Below are positions 54,934-64,000 of a stretch of DNA of 64,000 nt, piece by piece. The position numbers and the translations under genes were made by a program. The stretch is from Pseudomonas synxantha BG33R (GTDB lineage Bacteria; Pseudomonadota; Gammaproteobacteria; Pseudomonadales; Pseudomonadaceae), in the NCBI RefSeq assembly GCF_000263715.2, contig NZ_CM001514.1, positions 4,529,674-4,593,673 of the forward strand. Reading direction: 5' to 3'. The stretch's first letter is position 1. Each line of letters begins with the position of its first letter. Under the pieces are notes generated by a model, which saw only the letters and a program-made list of their open reading frames with translations, was not told the DNA's origin and did not search any database.

Positions 54934-55334
54934 TCCTTAAGATTTTTTGGTTTTACGGTGCGGATCCATATATGGCCTTTGTCATCACCTACTTCCCCTG
55001 GAGCCGCTTCCAGTCGCCAACTCCATCCACCATTACGGAGAGCGACATTGTCTGCACGTAGCTTTTCAAAACATTGGATATATTGAGCGAGAATAAAAAC
55101 CACATCACTATTCTGGGGAATATCATCCACATCAAAGACTTCAAAGTCTAGAAATGGTCTATACCTATCAGTTAAAAACACGTTACTTTCTGCCAACAAC
55201 GAATTAACAAACTTCAATTTAAATTTATTCAGAGCATCGTTTGGGCTTTTCTTTGAAAGAACGGACAATTCCTCATACGTACTGATTAATTGACCAGAGA
55301 GCTTTTCAAACACATCCACGTCTTTTCTATTCAT
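54930..55334 (-). CDS. Small hypothetical protein, paralogue of the next downstream gene
   Basis: The 134-residue protein shares the SKKxPxxAL, VNxLL and DDIPQNSDVV motifs with the downstream gene product. It then has an extra C-terminal segment with aromatic and charged residues (NGGWSWRLEAAPGEVGDDKGHIWIRTVKPK). It starts 11 bases after the nuclease gene stops. The pair could form a heterodimer, for example regulator and effector. No known domain seen. Confidence 0.8.
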   Translation of the reverse strand: MNRKDVDVFEKLSGQLISTYEELSVLSKKSPNDALNKFKLKFVNSLLAESNVFLTDRYRPFLDFEVFDVDDIPQNSDVVFILAQYIQCFEKLRADNVALRNGGWSWRLEAAPGEVGDDKGHIWIRTVKPKNLKD

Positions 55335-55345
55335 AAATACTCACC

Positions 55346-56716
55346 TCAAGATGGGCATGCACGTCGAAATTCGATATACTTTTTCTTTAAAACATCTAAG
55401 GGGCTACGCTGCTTACTTTCGTAAAGTGCAACCATTAAAGTTAGGTCAGCGTCAGTAACGGCGATAATACACTTTCTCTGCGCCGACCATAAATCGATGG
55501 TATTTTGAAACATCACTTTGGGGAGATCATTCCGAGTTAAAAACACACCGAAAGACCCAAAGCCTCCTTGCAAATATCGATTCAGCTGGTTTATATGATC
55601 ACGTTCTATTTTCGCAACGTTTTTCATTTCAAACACCAATTGCCGACTGCCGAACTCCGAAAAAACCTCGTCTAAAAAATCCACATCTCTATTATTATAG
55701 AACACCAAGTCTCTCACATGTCTGCCGGACTCAGTTCTGCTTTGCTCTACCGCAAAGTCCAGATTAGGGTAAAACAATGAGGCGAGGAGCTCAGAGCAGA
55801 GTTTTTCGTACTTCCAATCAGCACCATCTTCCTTACCTGATTTTAGTTTAAGTATTTCGTCCAATTTCCTTTTAGCTGACAATACAGGTATCTGGCTAAA
55901 CAAAGGATCATTAACACAGTCCGCTGACTGCCTAACTCTATTTGCTACGTAATCTTCAACCACGCCATAATTGTCTCGATTGTAATTTAAAACCTGAACA
56001 CGCTCGACAGCTTCGCCCGGGTTAAAAATTTCATCACGAGGGCAATATGACTGGAAATAGTTATCGTAATTTATCCACGGAGAAAATCGAAGCCACCTCT
56101 TCGGAGTAAATATAATAGGCTCTTTTGTCTCAGGATTGACAGGCAAATAAACTTTTTGATTAACCAAGAGCTTATTCTCTCGGTAACCGTATATCGAATC
56201 AAGAACCACCCCTTCTAATGGTATACCATGAACTTCACACTGAGAAACCGTATAATCAATTAAAAACGACTTTATGAAATTACAAGCTATATCACTCACC
56301 CGATCTTTTGAAACGCCACTCACATACAACTGAATAACTTCAAAATGCGTAAAACCAAACTTACTATAGCTTTCAATTCGTGAAAACAAATTAAGTACCT
56401 CTTGAGCATAGCTTCTACCCAAACGTACTCCGCGCCTATTTTTTGAAACCCCCAATCCAACCTCAGGACACTCTGAGATGTTAATTAACAGCTCTAAAGC
56501 ATCTGTTTCTTTTCCTTTCTTCAAAAGGAAGTTTAGGTGATTAAACGAATTTACAATGGTTGTATGTAGTGATTGATCCTGCAGAGAAGGAGACTTCCAA
56601 AGTAAAAAGGGATCAATATAAAGAGGAATATCTTCATCAAAAAACTGAACAGCAAAATCTAATTCGGACTGCCCCTTGTAAATACCATGATAATCCGTCA
56701 AACGTGGCCTCAACAT
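55346..56716 (-). CDS. PD-(D/E)xK-nuclease-like protein of the four-gene operon
   Basis: The 456-residue protein has a long N-terminal region without known motifs (opening MLRPRLTDYHGIYKGQSELDF). The C-terminal part (about 300-440) reads like a Mrr-type PD-(D/E)xK fold: Glu in DWKYEKLCSELLASLF, Asp in GRHVRDLVFYNN, ExK in QLVFEMKNVAKIERDHINQLNRYL, and the Q/N-helix after it. ATG 56716 follows GGGGTG with 4-5 base spacing and is 14 bases after the upstream stop. A longer in-frame start would overlap that gene. It may be the DNA-cutting effector of a defence operon. Confidence 0.72.
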   Translation of the reverse strand: MLRPRLTDYHGIYKGQSELDFAVQFFDEDIPLYIDPFLLWKSPSLQDQSLHTTIVNSFNHLNFLLKKGKETDALELLINISECPEVGLGVSKNRRGVRLGRSYAQEVLNLFSRIESYSKFGFTHFEVIQLYVSGVSKDRVSDIACNFIKSFLIDYTVSQCEVHGIPLEGVVLDSIYGYRENKLLVNQKVYLPVNPETKEPIIFTPKRWLRFSPWINYDNYFQSYCPRDEIFNPGEAVERVQVLNYNRDNYGVVEDYVANRVRQSADCVNDPLFSQIPVLSAKRKLDEILKLKSGKEDGADWKYEKLCSELLASLFYPNLDFAVEQSRTESGRHVRDLVFYNNRDVDFLDEVFSEFGSRQLVFEMKNVAKIERDHINQLNRYLQGGFGSFGVFLTRNDLPKVMFQNTIDLWSAQRKCIIAVTDADLTLMVALYESKQRSPLDVLKKKYIEFRRACPS

Positions 56717-56729
56717 AAACACCCCGAGC

Positions 56730-57551
56730 TTATTCCAACCTATACTTTCTAAAGGCCACGTACTTTGTAAATCCAAACTTTATATATGGCTTCCCATTAC
56801 TTGCTTGAAACGCAACGCCCACCACAATAAAATCAGCGCCTTGCAACTCATCAACATCCTTCAATCGAAAATCCTCAATGAGCTGATCTTCCAGCTCATC
56901 ATCATCAATTAAAATACTTGGCTCACGTTTATAGTTACCACAGTTCAGCCAAAGAACTCCATTCTGCCTATTGACATTATTTATTCTTCCCCAAAATATT
57001 TTTGGCTCACCTAGAGGTGCGACTGATATATTGCTCTGTGAAACTATATGATCTGCAAGCGGCCCCTCAAGGACAACCCTCCCGCCATCCGCAACCATTC
57101 TTACAAGTTTATCAGAGCTTGGGAAATCGGGGTCACGACCAAGGCTTGTCAGTATTTGTCGAAGTGACTTGTTTTCTGGGTAATCACCAACGCTTGAATA
57201 CTTTCTAGTAACACCCCAATTAGATTCTTTCTTCGACTTTGACTGAGGCACAGCGACATCAATGGTTTGCTTACGCTGCTTATCTAAATCTATATTAATT
57301 GCAGATAAAGCACCTGGAGACGCAATACCGTCATCATCTGGAATTAGGGTTATCTTATTACCACACCCATCGATATGATGGGCTGCGAAGCAAGGCGCTC
57401 GATAATACTTTTCAGTCGTAAATCCTTTAACAAACCACGATTTTTCTTGGCAAATATCGCACGCAATATTGCCCCGATAAAGCTCGGGGTTTTGTTGATA
57501 CAACAGAACGGTACATTCCGTTTGATCTGGCACGTAACAAACGTATTCCAC
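56730..57551 (-). CDS. Zn-ribbon-containing hypothetical protein, first gene of the operon
   Basis: The 273-residue protein has a putative zinc site, CDICQEKSWF...CFAAHHIDGCGN (about 31-65), followed by a basic Ser/Lys linker (QSKSKKESNWG). A domain of about 130 residues follows with segments such as GRVVLEGPLADHIV and PKIFWGRINNVNRQNGVLWLNCGN, consistent with nucleic-acid or nucleotide binding, though no named fold is recognised. The start is GTG 57551 and no ATG in this frame lies close by. It is the promoter-proximal gene of a four-gene unit running toward the retron. Confidence 0.7.
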   Translation of the reverse strand: MEYVCYVPDQTECTVLLYQQNPELYRGNIACDICQEKSWFVKGFTTEKYYRAPCFAAHHIDGCGNKITLIPDDDGIASPGALSAINIDLDKQRKQTIDVAVPQSKSKKESNWGVTRKYSSVGDYPENKSLRQILTSLGRDPDFPSSDKLVRMVADGGRVVLEGPLADHIVSQSNISVAPLGEPKIFWGRINNVNRQNGVLWLNCGNYKREPSILIDDDELEDQLIEDFRLKDVDELQGADFIVVGVAFQASNGKPYIKFGFTKYVAFRKYRLE

Positions 57552-57815
57552 TTAGCCATCCCCGCCAAATGACGCCAGAGGCGTTCAAATTGTTACTTAA
57601 TCGGGATATGCAAATCCCTGCATAGCGCAAGGTTAACAGCTACACAGTGAAAGCGATATGCCATCGCCAGTGACGGTAGGAGGAATCTTCGATGACAGGA
57701 TAGGGTTAGTCTGAGCCATGGGTTAGCATGTTCAGAGATGCACCACTTAGGTGTACTTAGACGTTGTCACACTTCGAGATTTTTGACTGAGAAATCCTTG
57801 AGAATTCAAGGACTT
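57552..57815. other. Right end of the island, candidate recombination sites
   Basis: This 260-base spacer has no gene. It holds TGTCACACTT (57765-57774), the 20-base end repeat (57783-57802), and a perfect inverted repeat TCCTTGA-GAAT-TCAAGGA (57795-57812) directly before attR. Confidence 0.55.
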
Positions 57816-57895
57816 GCGTTATGGAGGCAACCCCACCAGCCACACCCCGGCACACAATGTTCCCGCTGTGGCTGCTGCCTTCCGGCTCTGACCAG
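57816..57895. repeat. attR: 80-bp direct repeat within the complete ffs
   Basis: Identical to 46403-46482. It forms the 3' part of the intact 4.5S RNA gene, whose 5' part continues to about 57933. Confidence 0.93.
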
Positions 57896-57933
57896 GTTCA
57901 CGGGTAATCGTTGCGGGGGGACCGATGGGGTCA
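57824..57933 (-). ncRNA. ffs: Signal recognition particle 4.5S RNA
   Basis: The reverse strand reads GACCCCATCGG...CTGGTCAGAGCCGGAAGGCA...GTGTGCCGGGGTGTGGCTGG...GGGGTTGCC. The segments GGTCAG, GGAAGGCAGCAGCC and GTGTGCCGGG match the conserved asymmetric loop and tip of bacterial 4.5S RNA that bind Ffh. The 5' ACCCC and 3' GGGGT strands close the helix. It pairs with Ffh to target membrane proteins. The gene is essential, and the island has supplied its 3' end, keeping it intact. Ends are approximate. Confidence 0.9.
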
Positions 57934-58062
57934 CCATAACGACGCAAGCCTCTCGGCAAGCCGCGCCATTGTACCGATCTGATCGGAAGTTACAACCGTA
58001 AAAAATGAGAAGCTTCAAGTACTTGCCATGGCCCTCTGCAATTACCCCTCCCACGGAAGCAA

Positions 58063-59229
58063 TCACTGAGCCTGCAGAACCTCGTCCGCTCTGCCGCCCT
58101 CTTCCTGGATGACCAGGTGGATAAAGTGCAACTTGGCTATCACCGCCGGCGGCAGCACGAAGGGGTAGAAATCCGGCTGGCCCATGGCGCGGGACAGTTC
58201 GTTGAGCATACCGGCCAGCTCGATCCAGGCATTGACGAACGAGAGGAACGCCGGGCCGCCGGGGTGTGCCGGGTCATACAGCGTTGTCAGCGGGAACGGC
58301 TGGTAGTCCAGGTCCATCTCGCGGGCGCTCATGCCAAAGCCCAACGCGGTGTCCACCGCGTCCATCATGTGCAGGTAATGGGCCCAGGTTTCAGCCCAGT
58401 CTTCCCAGGGATGCATGGTGGCATAGGCGCTGACGCAGGTTTGCTGCCAGTCCGGGCGCGGGCCGTTCTGATAATGCTGGTCGAGCGCTTCGGCGTAACT
58501 GGCGCGCTCATCGCCGAACAAGGTGCGAAAAGCGTCAAGCCAGTGGCTGTTGGCAATCAGCCGATCCCAGTAATAGTGGCCGACTTCATGGCGAAAATGA
58601 CCGAGCAAGGTGCGGTAAGGCTCGCGCATCTGTACGCGGACTTTTTCGCGGTGAGCATCGTCGGCTTCCTTGATATCGAGGGTGATCAGGCCGTTGGCAT
58701 GGCCAGTGGTCGGCGCATTGCCTGCCAGGTCAGTCCCGATGAAGTCGAAGGCCAGGCCAGTGTCTTCGTCAACGCTCTTGGGCACCACCTGCAGGCCCAG
58801 ACTGATCAGTTGTGCCACCAGCCGACGCTTGGCAGTTTCGACCTTGCGCCAGCGTTCGGGGTTTTCCGGGATGGATAGATCAGGAATAGTGCGATTCAGG
58901 CTGCAGGCCACGCACAGCGACCCAGTGCTGTGGGCGGGGATCAGCCAGTTGCACGCGGCCGGTGAGTCGAGGTTGGCGCAGCGACGCCAGGTGCCGGCAT
59001 CGGGCGCGTCATCCGCCAGCCAAGTGTCAACGACAGGGCCGGGTTGCAGGGAAGACAGGCGGCTTTGCTGCGGCAGATAACCCAGCACTGCCTGGCAGGC
59101 CAGGCATTGGCTGTTGCGAAAGAATAAAGACTGGCCGCAGCGGCATTGCCACACCTTGCTGTTGCGCGAGGTTTGAGCCATGAACGGGGCGGCGATGCGC
59201 GAACTGAGTTGCTCGAAGTAACGGAACAT
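58063..59229 (-). CDS. Putative zinc-binding metallopeptidase (DUF2248/zinc-ribbon type)
   Basis: The 388-residue protein starts MFRYFEQLSSRIAAPF. It has an N-terminal zinc ribbon (QCRCGQSLFFRNSQCLACQAVLGYL, about residues 28-52) and a further CVACSLNRTIP pair. A putative protease motif HEVGHYYWDRL lies near residue 215 with a later His in CVSAYATMHPWEDWAETWAHYLH. The family is annotated as putative zinc-binding metallopeptidase, and the substrate is unknown. GGGAGAG precedes the ATG. It flanks the right end of the island and is chromosomal. Confidence 0.85.
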   Translation of the reverse strand: MFRYFEQLSSRIAAPFMAQTSRNSKVWQCRCGQSLFFRNSQCLACQAVLGYLPQQSRLSSLQPGPVVDTWLADDAPDAGTWRRCANLDSPAACNWLIPAHSTGSLCVACSLNRTIPDLSIPENPERWRKVETAKRRLVAQLISLGLQVVPKSVDEDTGLAFDFIGTDLAGNAPTTGHANGLITLDIKEADDAHREKVRVQMREPYRTLLGHFRHEVGHYYWDRLIANSHWLDAFRTLFGDERASYAEALDQHYQNGPRPDWQQTCVSAYATMHPWEDWAETWAHYLHMMDAVDTALGFGMSAREMDLDYQPFPLTTLYDPAHPGGPAFLSFVNAWIELAGMLNELSRAMGQPDFYPFVLPPAVIAKLHFIHLVIQEEGGRADEVLQAQ

Positions 59230-59346
59230 GGCGATCTCTCCCTGGGGTGACAGAGACTAGATCATTTCTCGCTCGAGATCGTTCCGCTTTCTTGAGGGGC
59301 TGCTGCGCAGCCCGACGGGAGCAAGCTCCCTCGCCACAGGAAGAGG

Positions 59347-61752
<2,406 letters not shown>

Positions 61753-61800
61753 TCAATATGTTAGTGCATGGATTCTACAGACAACGCTTATGATCGAACC

Positions 61801-62664
61801 TCAGCGTTTCTGTGTCAGGGCACGACGCTCGAACTCGACGATGCGCTGACGATAATGCTCGATGGTCTGGGCGGTCAGGACGCTGCGTTGGTCGTCCTTG
61901 AGCTCGCCGTTCAATTCCTGGGACAGCTTGCGGGCTGCGGCCACCATCACATCAAACGCTTGCTTGGGGTGACGCGGGCCTGGCAAGCCGAGGAAGAAAC
62001 TCACCGCCGGAGTGCTGAACAGGTCGATATCGTCCAGATCGAAAGTGCCGGGTTTGACCGCATTGGCCATGGAGAACAGCACTTCGCCATTACCGGCCAT
62101 GCTCTCGTGACGGTGGAAAATATCCATCTCGCCAAAGCGCAGGCCGCTCTCAAGGATGTTCTGCAACAGCGCAGGGCCCTTGAAGCCACCGGCATCGCGG
62201 CAGATCACACTGATAACCAGGACTTCCTCGGCGGCCGGCTGATCGTTTACCGATTGGCGTGGCGCGCTTTTGGTCGGGGTCTCGTCGGGGAAGTCGTCAT
62301 CACGGCTGCTGAAGCTCGGGCCATCATCGACGTCCAGGTTCAGGTCGCCTTGATGCGGCTCGGCAACCGCCGCGCCACCACGCTTGCCGCGCTTGGAGGA
62401 CGGCTCGCGGGCTTCGCGCAACGGCGCGCTCATTGACGGCAAATCATGCTCATCCAGTTGCGGCTCTTTGTGGGTATCCAGCACACGGGGCGGCCCCAGC
62501 AGCTCGGCGGCGCCGTCGTCGTCAGGCAAGTTGGACAGGTTTCGGTCCAAACGGAACTTGAGCTTGCCCTTGCCACCGCGCATGCGGCGCCAGCCATCGA
62601 AAAGAATACCGGCAATGACAATGATGCCGATGACGATCAGCCACTCGCGCAGACCGATTTCCAT
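61801..62664 (-). CDS. zipA: Cell division protein ZipA
   Basis: The 287-residue protein has an N-terminal membrane helix ([26 protein letters not shown]), a charged and Pro-rich linker, and the C-terminal FtsZ-binding domain (about 145-280: [42 protein letters not shown]...). It tethers FtsZ to the inner membrane at the division site. smc-zipA-ligA is the standard gammaproteobacterial order. Confidence 0.95.
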   Translation of the reverse strand: MEIGLREWLIVIGIIVIAGILFDGWRRMRGGKGKLKFRLDRNLSNLPDDDGAAELLGPPRVLDTHKEPQLDEHDLPSMSAPLREAREPSSKRGKRGGAAVAEPHQGDLNLDVDDGPSFSSRDDDFPDETPTKSAPRQSVNDQPAAEEVLVISVICRDAGGFKGPALLQNILESGLRFGEMDIFHRHESMAGNGEVLFSMANAVKPGTFDLDDIDLFSTPAVSFFLGLPGPRHPKQAFDVMVAAARKLSQELNGELKDDQRSVLTAQTIEHYRQRIVEFERRALTQKR

Positions 62665-62923
62665 GTAATCCCGTGCCTCTAATAAAAAATGCTGAAAAAT
62701 AAGGGGTTTAGCACCGTGCAAACCGCTTTAAAACGTGGCGCCAACTCTATGTTCTGACTGACGTTTTGCCCACGCATACGAAAAATTGACATTAAACTAG
62801 CACGACCAAAGATAACTTTACACCGTCTGTCAAAATGCCTTGAACAAATATGTCCATTTGCCACTTTCGCCAGACCGGTAAATCGCCCTACGACGTGCCG
62901 TAAATTCTCTCTCCTGGCATGGT
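62665..62923. other. Spacer between smc and zipA
   Basis: About 260 bases, AT-rich near zipA. No gene seen, and no clear promoter hexamers were marked. Confidence 0.35.
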
Positions 62924-64000
62924 TCAGGATTCCACCATTGCCATCGCCTCTTCCACATCCACTGCGACCAAACGCGAACAGCCCGGCTCGTGCATCGTGA
63001 CCCCCATCAACTGGTCCGCCATTTCCATGGCGATCTTGTTGTGGGTGATGTAGATGAACTGCACAGTCTGGGACATCTCTTTGACCAACCGAGCGTAGCG
63101 TCCAACGTTAGCGTCATCCAGCGGCGCGTCAACTTCGTCGAGCATACAGAACGGCGCCGGGTTCAACTTGAAGATGGCAAATACCAAGGCCAATGCGGTC
63201 AGGGCTTTTTCGCCACCGGACAACAAATGGATGGTGCTGTTCTTCTTGCCCGGAGGCCGCGCCATGATCGTTACCCCTGTATCGAGTAGATCTTCGCCCG
63301 TCAGTTCCAAGTAGGCACTGCCACCACCGAAAACTTTTGGGAATAACGCCTGTAAACCGCCATTAATCTGATCAAAGGTATCTTTGAAGCGGTTGCGGGT
63401 TTCCTTGTCGATCTTGCGGATCACGTTTTCCAGGGTGTCCAGGGCTTCGACCAGATCGGCATCCTGAGCATCCAGATAACGTTTGCGCTCGGACTGCTGC
63501 TGGTACTCATCGATCGCCGCAAGGTTGATGGCGCCAAGGCGTTGAATGCGCGCGGCAATCCGCTCAAGTTCTTCTTCGGCGTCCTTCTCATTGGCCTGGG
63601 CGGTCAGGGTGTTGAGCACGCCATGCAGGTCATAACCGTCTTCGAGCAACTGGTCCTGCAAGGTCTTGCGGCGCACGGTGAGGGCTTGCCACTCCATGCG
63701 CTGTTGTTCGAGTTGGCCGCGGATCAATTGGGATTGCTGCTCGGCCATGGTGCGGCGCTTTTCAGCGTCACGCAGTTCGCGGTCGGCATCTTCCAGGGCG
63801 ATCTGCGCGGTCTTGAGCTCTACGTCGACGGTCATGCGCTTGTCGAGCAGTTCCTCAAGCTTGAGGCGCAGCTCTTCCAACGGCGCCTCGCCCTCCTCCA
63901 GGTTGAGGCTCAGTTGCTCACGTTTTTCGGTGAGGCGTTCGGACTGCATCTCCAGGCGCTCAAGGGCCTGGCGCGTGGAATCATGCTGGGCCCGCAGAGA
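62924..64000 (-). CDS. smc: Chromosome segregation protein SMC, C-terminal part
   Basis: The reverse strand is open to the window edge, giving the last roughly 358 residues of the condensin ATPase. A coiled-coil stretch ([31 protein letters not shown]...) is followed by the C-terminal ATPase head with signature [43 protein letters not shown] (about 240-290 of this fragment). The N-terminal head and hinge lie outside the window. Confidence 0.95.
   Translation of the reverse strand, partial: SLRAQHDSTRQALERLEMQSERLTEKREQLSLNLEEGEAPLEELRLKLEELLDKRMTVDVELKTAQIALEDADRELRDAEKRRTMAEQQSQLIRGQLEQQRMEWQALTVRRKTLQDQLLEDGYDLHGVLNTLTAQANEKDAEEELERIAARIQRLGAINLAAIDEYQQQSERKRYLDAQDADLVEALDTLENVIRKIDKETRNRFKDTFDQINGGLQALFPKVFGGGSAYLELTGEDLLDTGVTIMARPPGKKNSTIHLLSGGEKALTALALVFAIFKLNPAPFCMLDEVDAPLDDANVGRYARLVKEMSQTVQFIYITHNKIAMEMADQLMGVTMHEPGCSRLVAVDVEEAMAMVES

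Larger units (their letters stand above)
46403..57895. mobile_element. Integrative genomic island in the SRP RNA gene
   Basis: An 11.5-kb element is bounded by perfect 80-bp direct repeats derived from ffs. It has a tyrosine integrase at its left end, lower GC than the flanks, and contains regulator, resolvase, replication-like ATPase and defence-like genes. It has no virion structural genes, no conjugation genes and no portal or terminase, so it looks like a satellite-type or defence island. The right end restores a complete ffs. Confidence 0.92.

Noticed and set aside
57738..58001. 87-codon forward ORF across attR and ffs
   Set aside because: It runs antisense through the 4.5S RNA gene and is explained by it.

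Overview
This window is a chromosomal segment of a Pseudomonas, most likely of the P. fluorescens group. It is GC-rich and carries the expected gene order anr-hemN, two cco operons, recR, ybaB, dnaX, ligA, zipA and smc. Short palindromic REP elements built on GTGGGAGC or GGGAGCAAGCTCCC cores separate many genes. Species assignment is inference from gene content only.

Region 1 (1-15.1 kb) is ordinary chromosome: a truncated GNAT-like gene, an outer-membrane porin, an ECF sigma / zinc-finger anti-sigma pair beside a FabH-like ketoacyl synthase, hrpA, aceK, two EamA exporters, a CPBP protease and an Aer-type energy-taxis receptor.

Region 2 (15.1-34.7 kb) is the micro-aerobic respiration block: two complete ccoNOQP operons in tandem, the assembly operon ccoGHIS plus a SafE-like gene, hemN with a perfect ANR box, the regulator anr, and apt. 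Two AT-richer inserts interrupt it (15.6-16.9 kb and 24.7-25.8 kb). In each case a copy of a coding 3' end is duplicated on the two sides of small unknown genes.

Region 3 (34.8-46.3 kb) holds an acyl-CoA dehydrogenase, recR / NADPH oxidoreductase / ybaB / dnaX, an EamA exporter divergent from a LysR regulator, a translationally coupled muramidase and periplasmic protein that look like an effector-immunity pair, and a UvrD-like helicase.

Region 4 (46403-57895) is an 11.5-kb integrative island inserted in the 3' part of the signal-recognition-particle RNA gene (ffs). Perfect 80-bp direct repeats bound it: the left repeat is a displaced ffs 3' fragment and the right repeat belongs to the complete gene. 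The island has a tyrosine integrase next to the left end with candidate arm sites, a structured leader RNA, a DEAD-like ATPase with C-terminal HTH, a long untranslated region with nested hairpins, an XRE regulator with a tandem operator, and a serine resolvase. Its defence-like load is a retron-type reverse transcriptase fused to a trypsin-like protease, preceded by a candidate msr-msd RNA and by a tight four-gene operon. That operon encodes a Zn-ribbon protein, a PD-(D/E)xK nuclease and two small paralogous proteins. It is the most likely place for an undescribed system.

Region 5 (58.0-64.0 kb) returns to core genes: a zinc metallopeptidase-like protein, ligA, zipA and the C-terminal part of smc.
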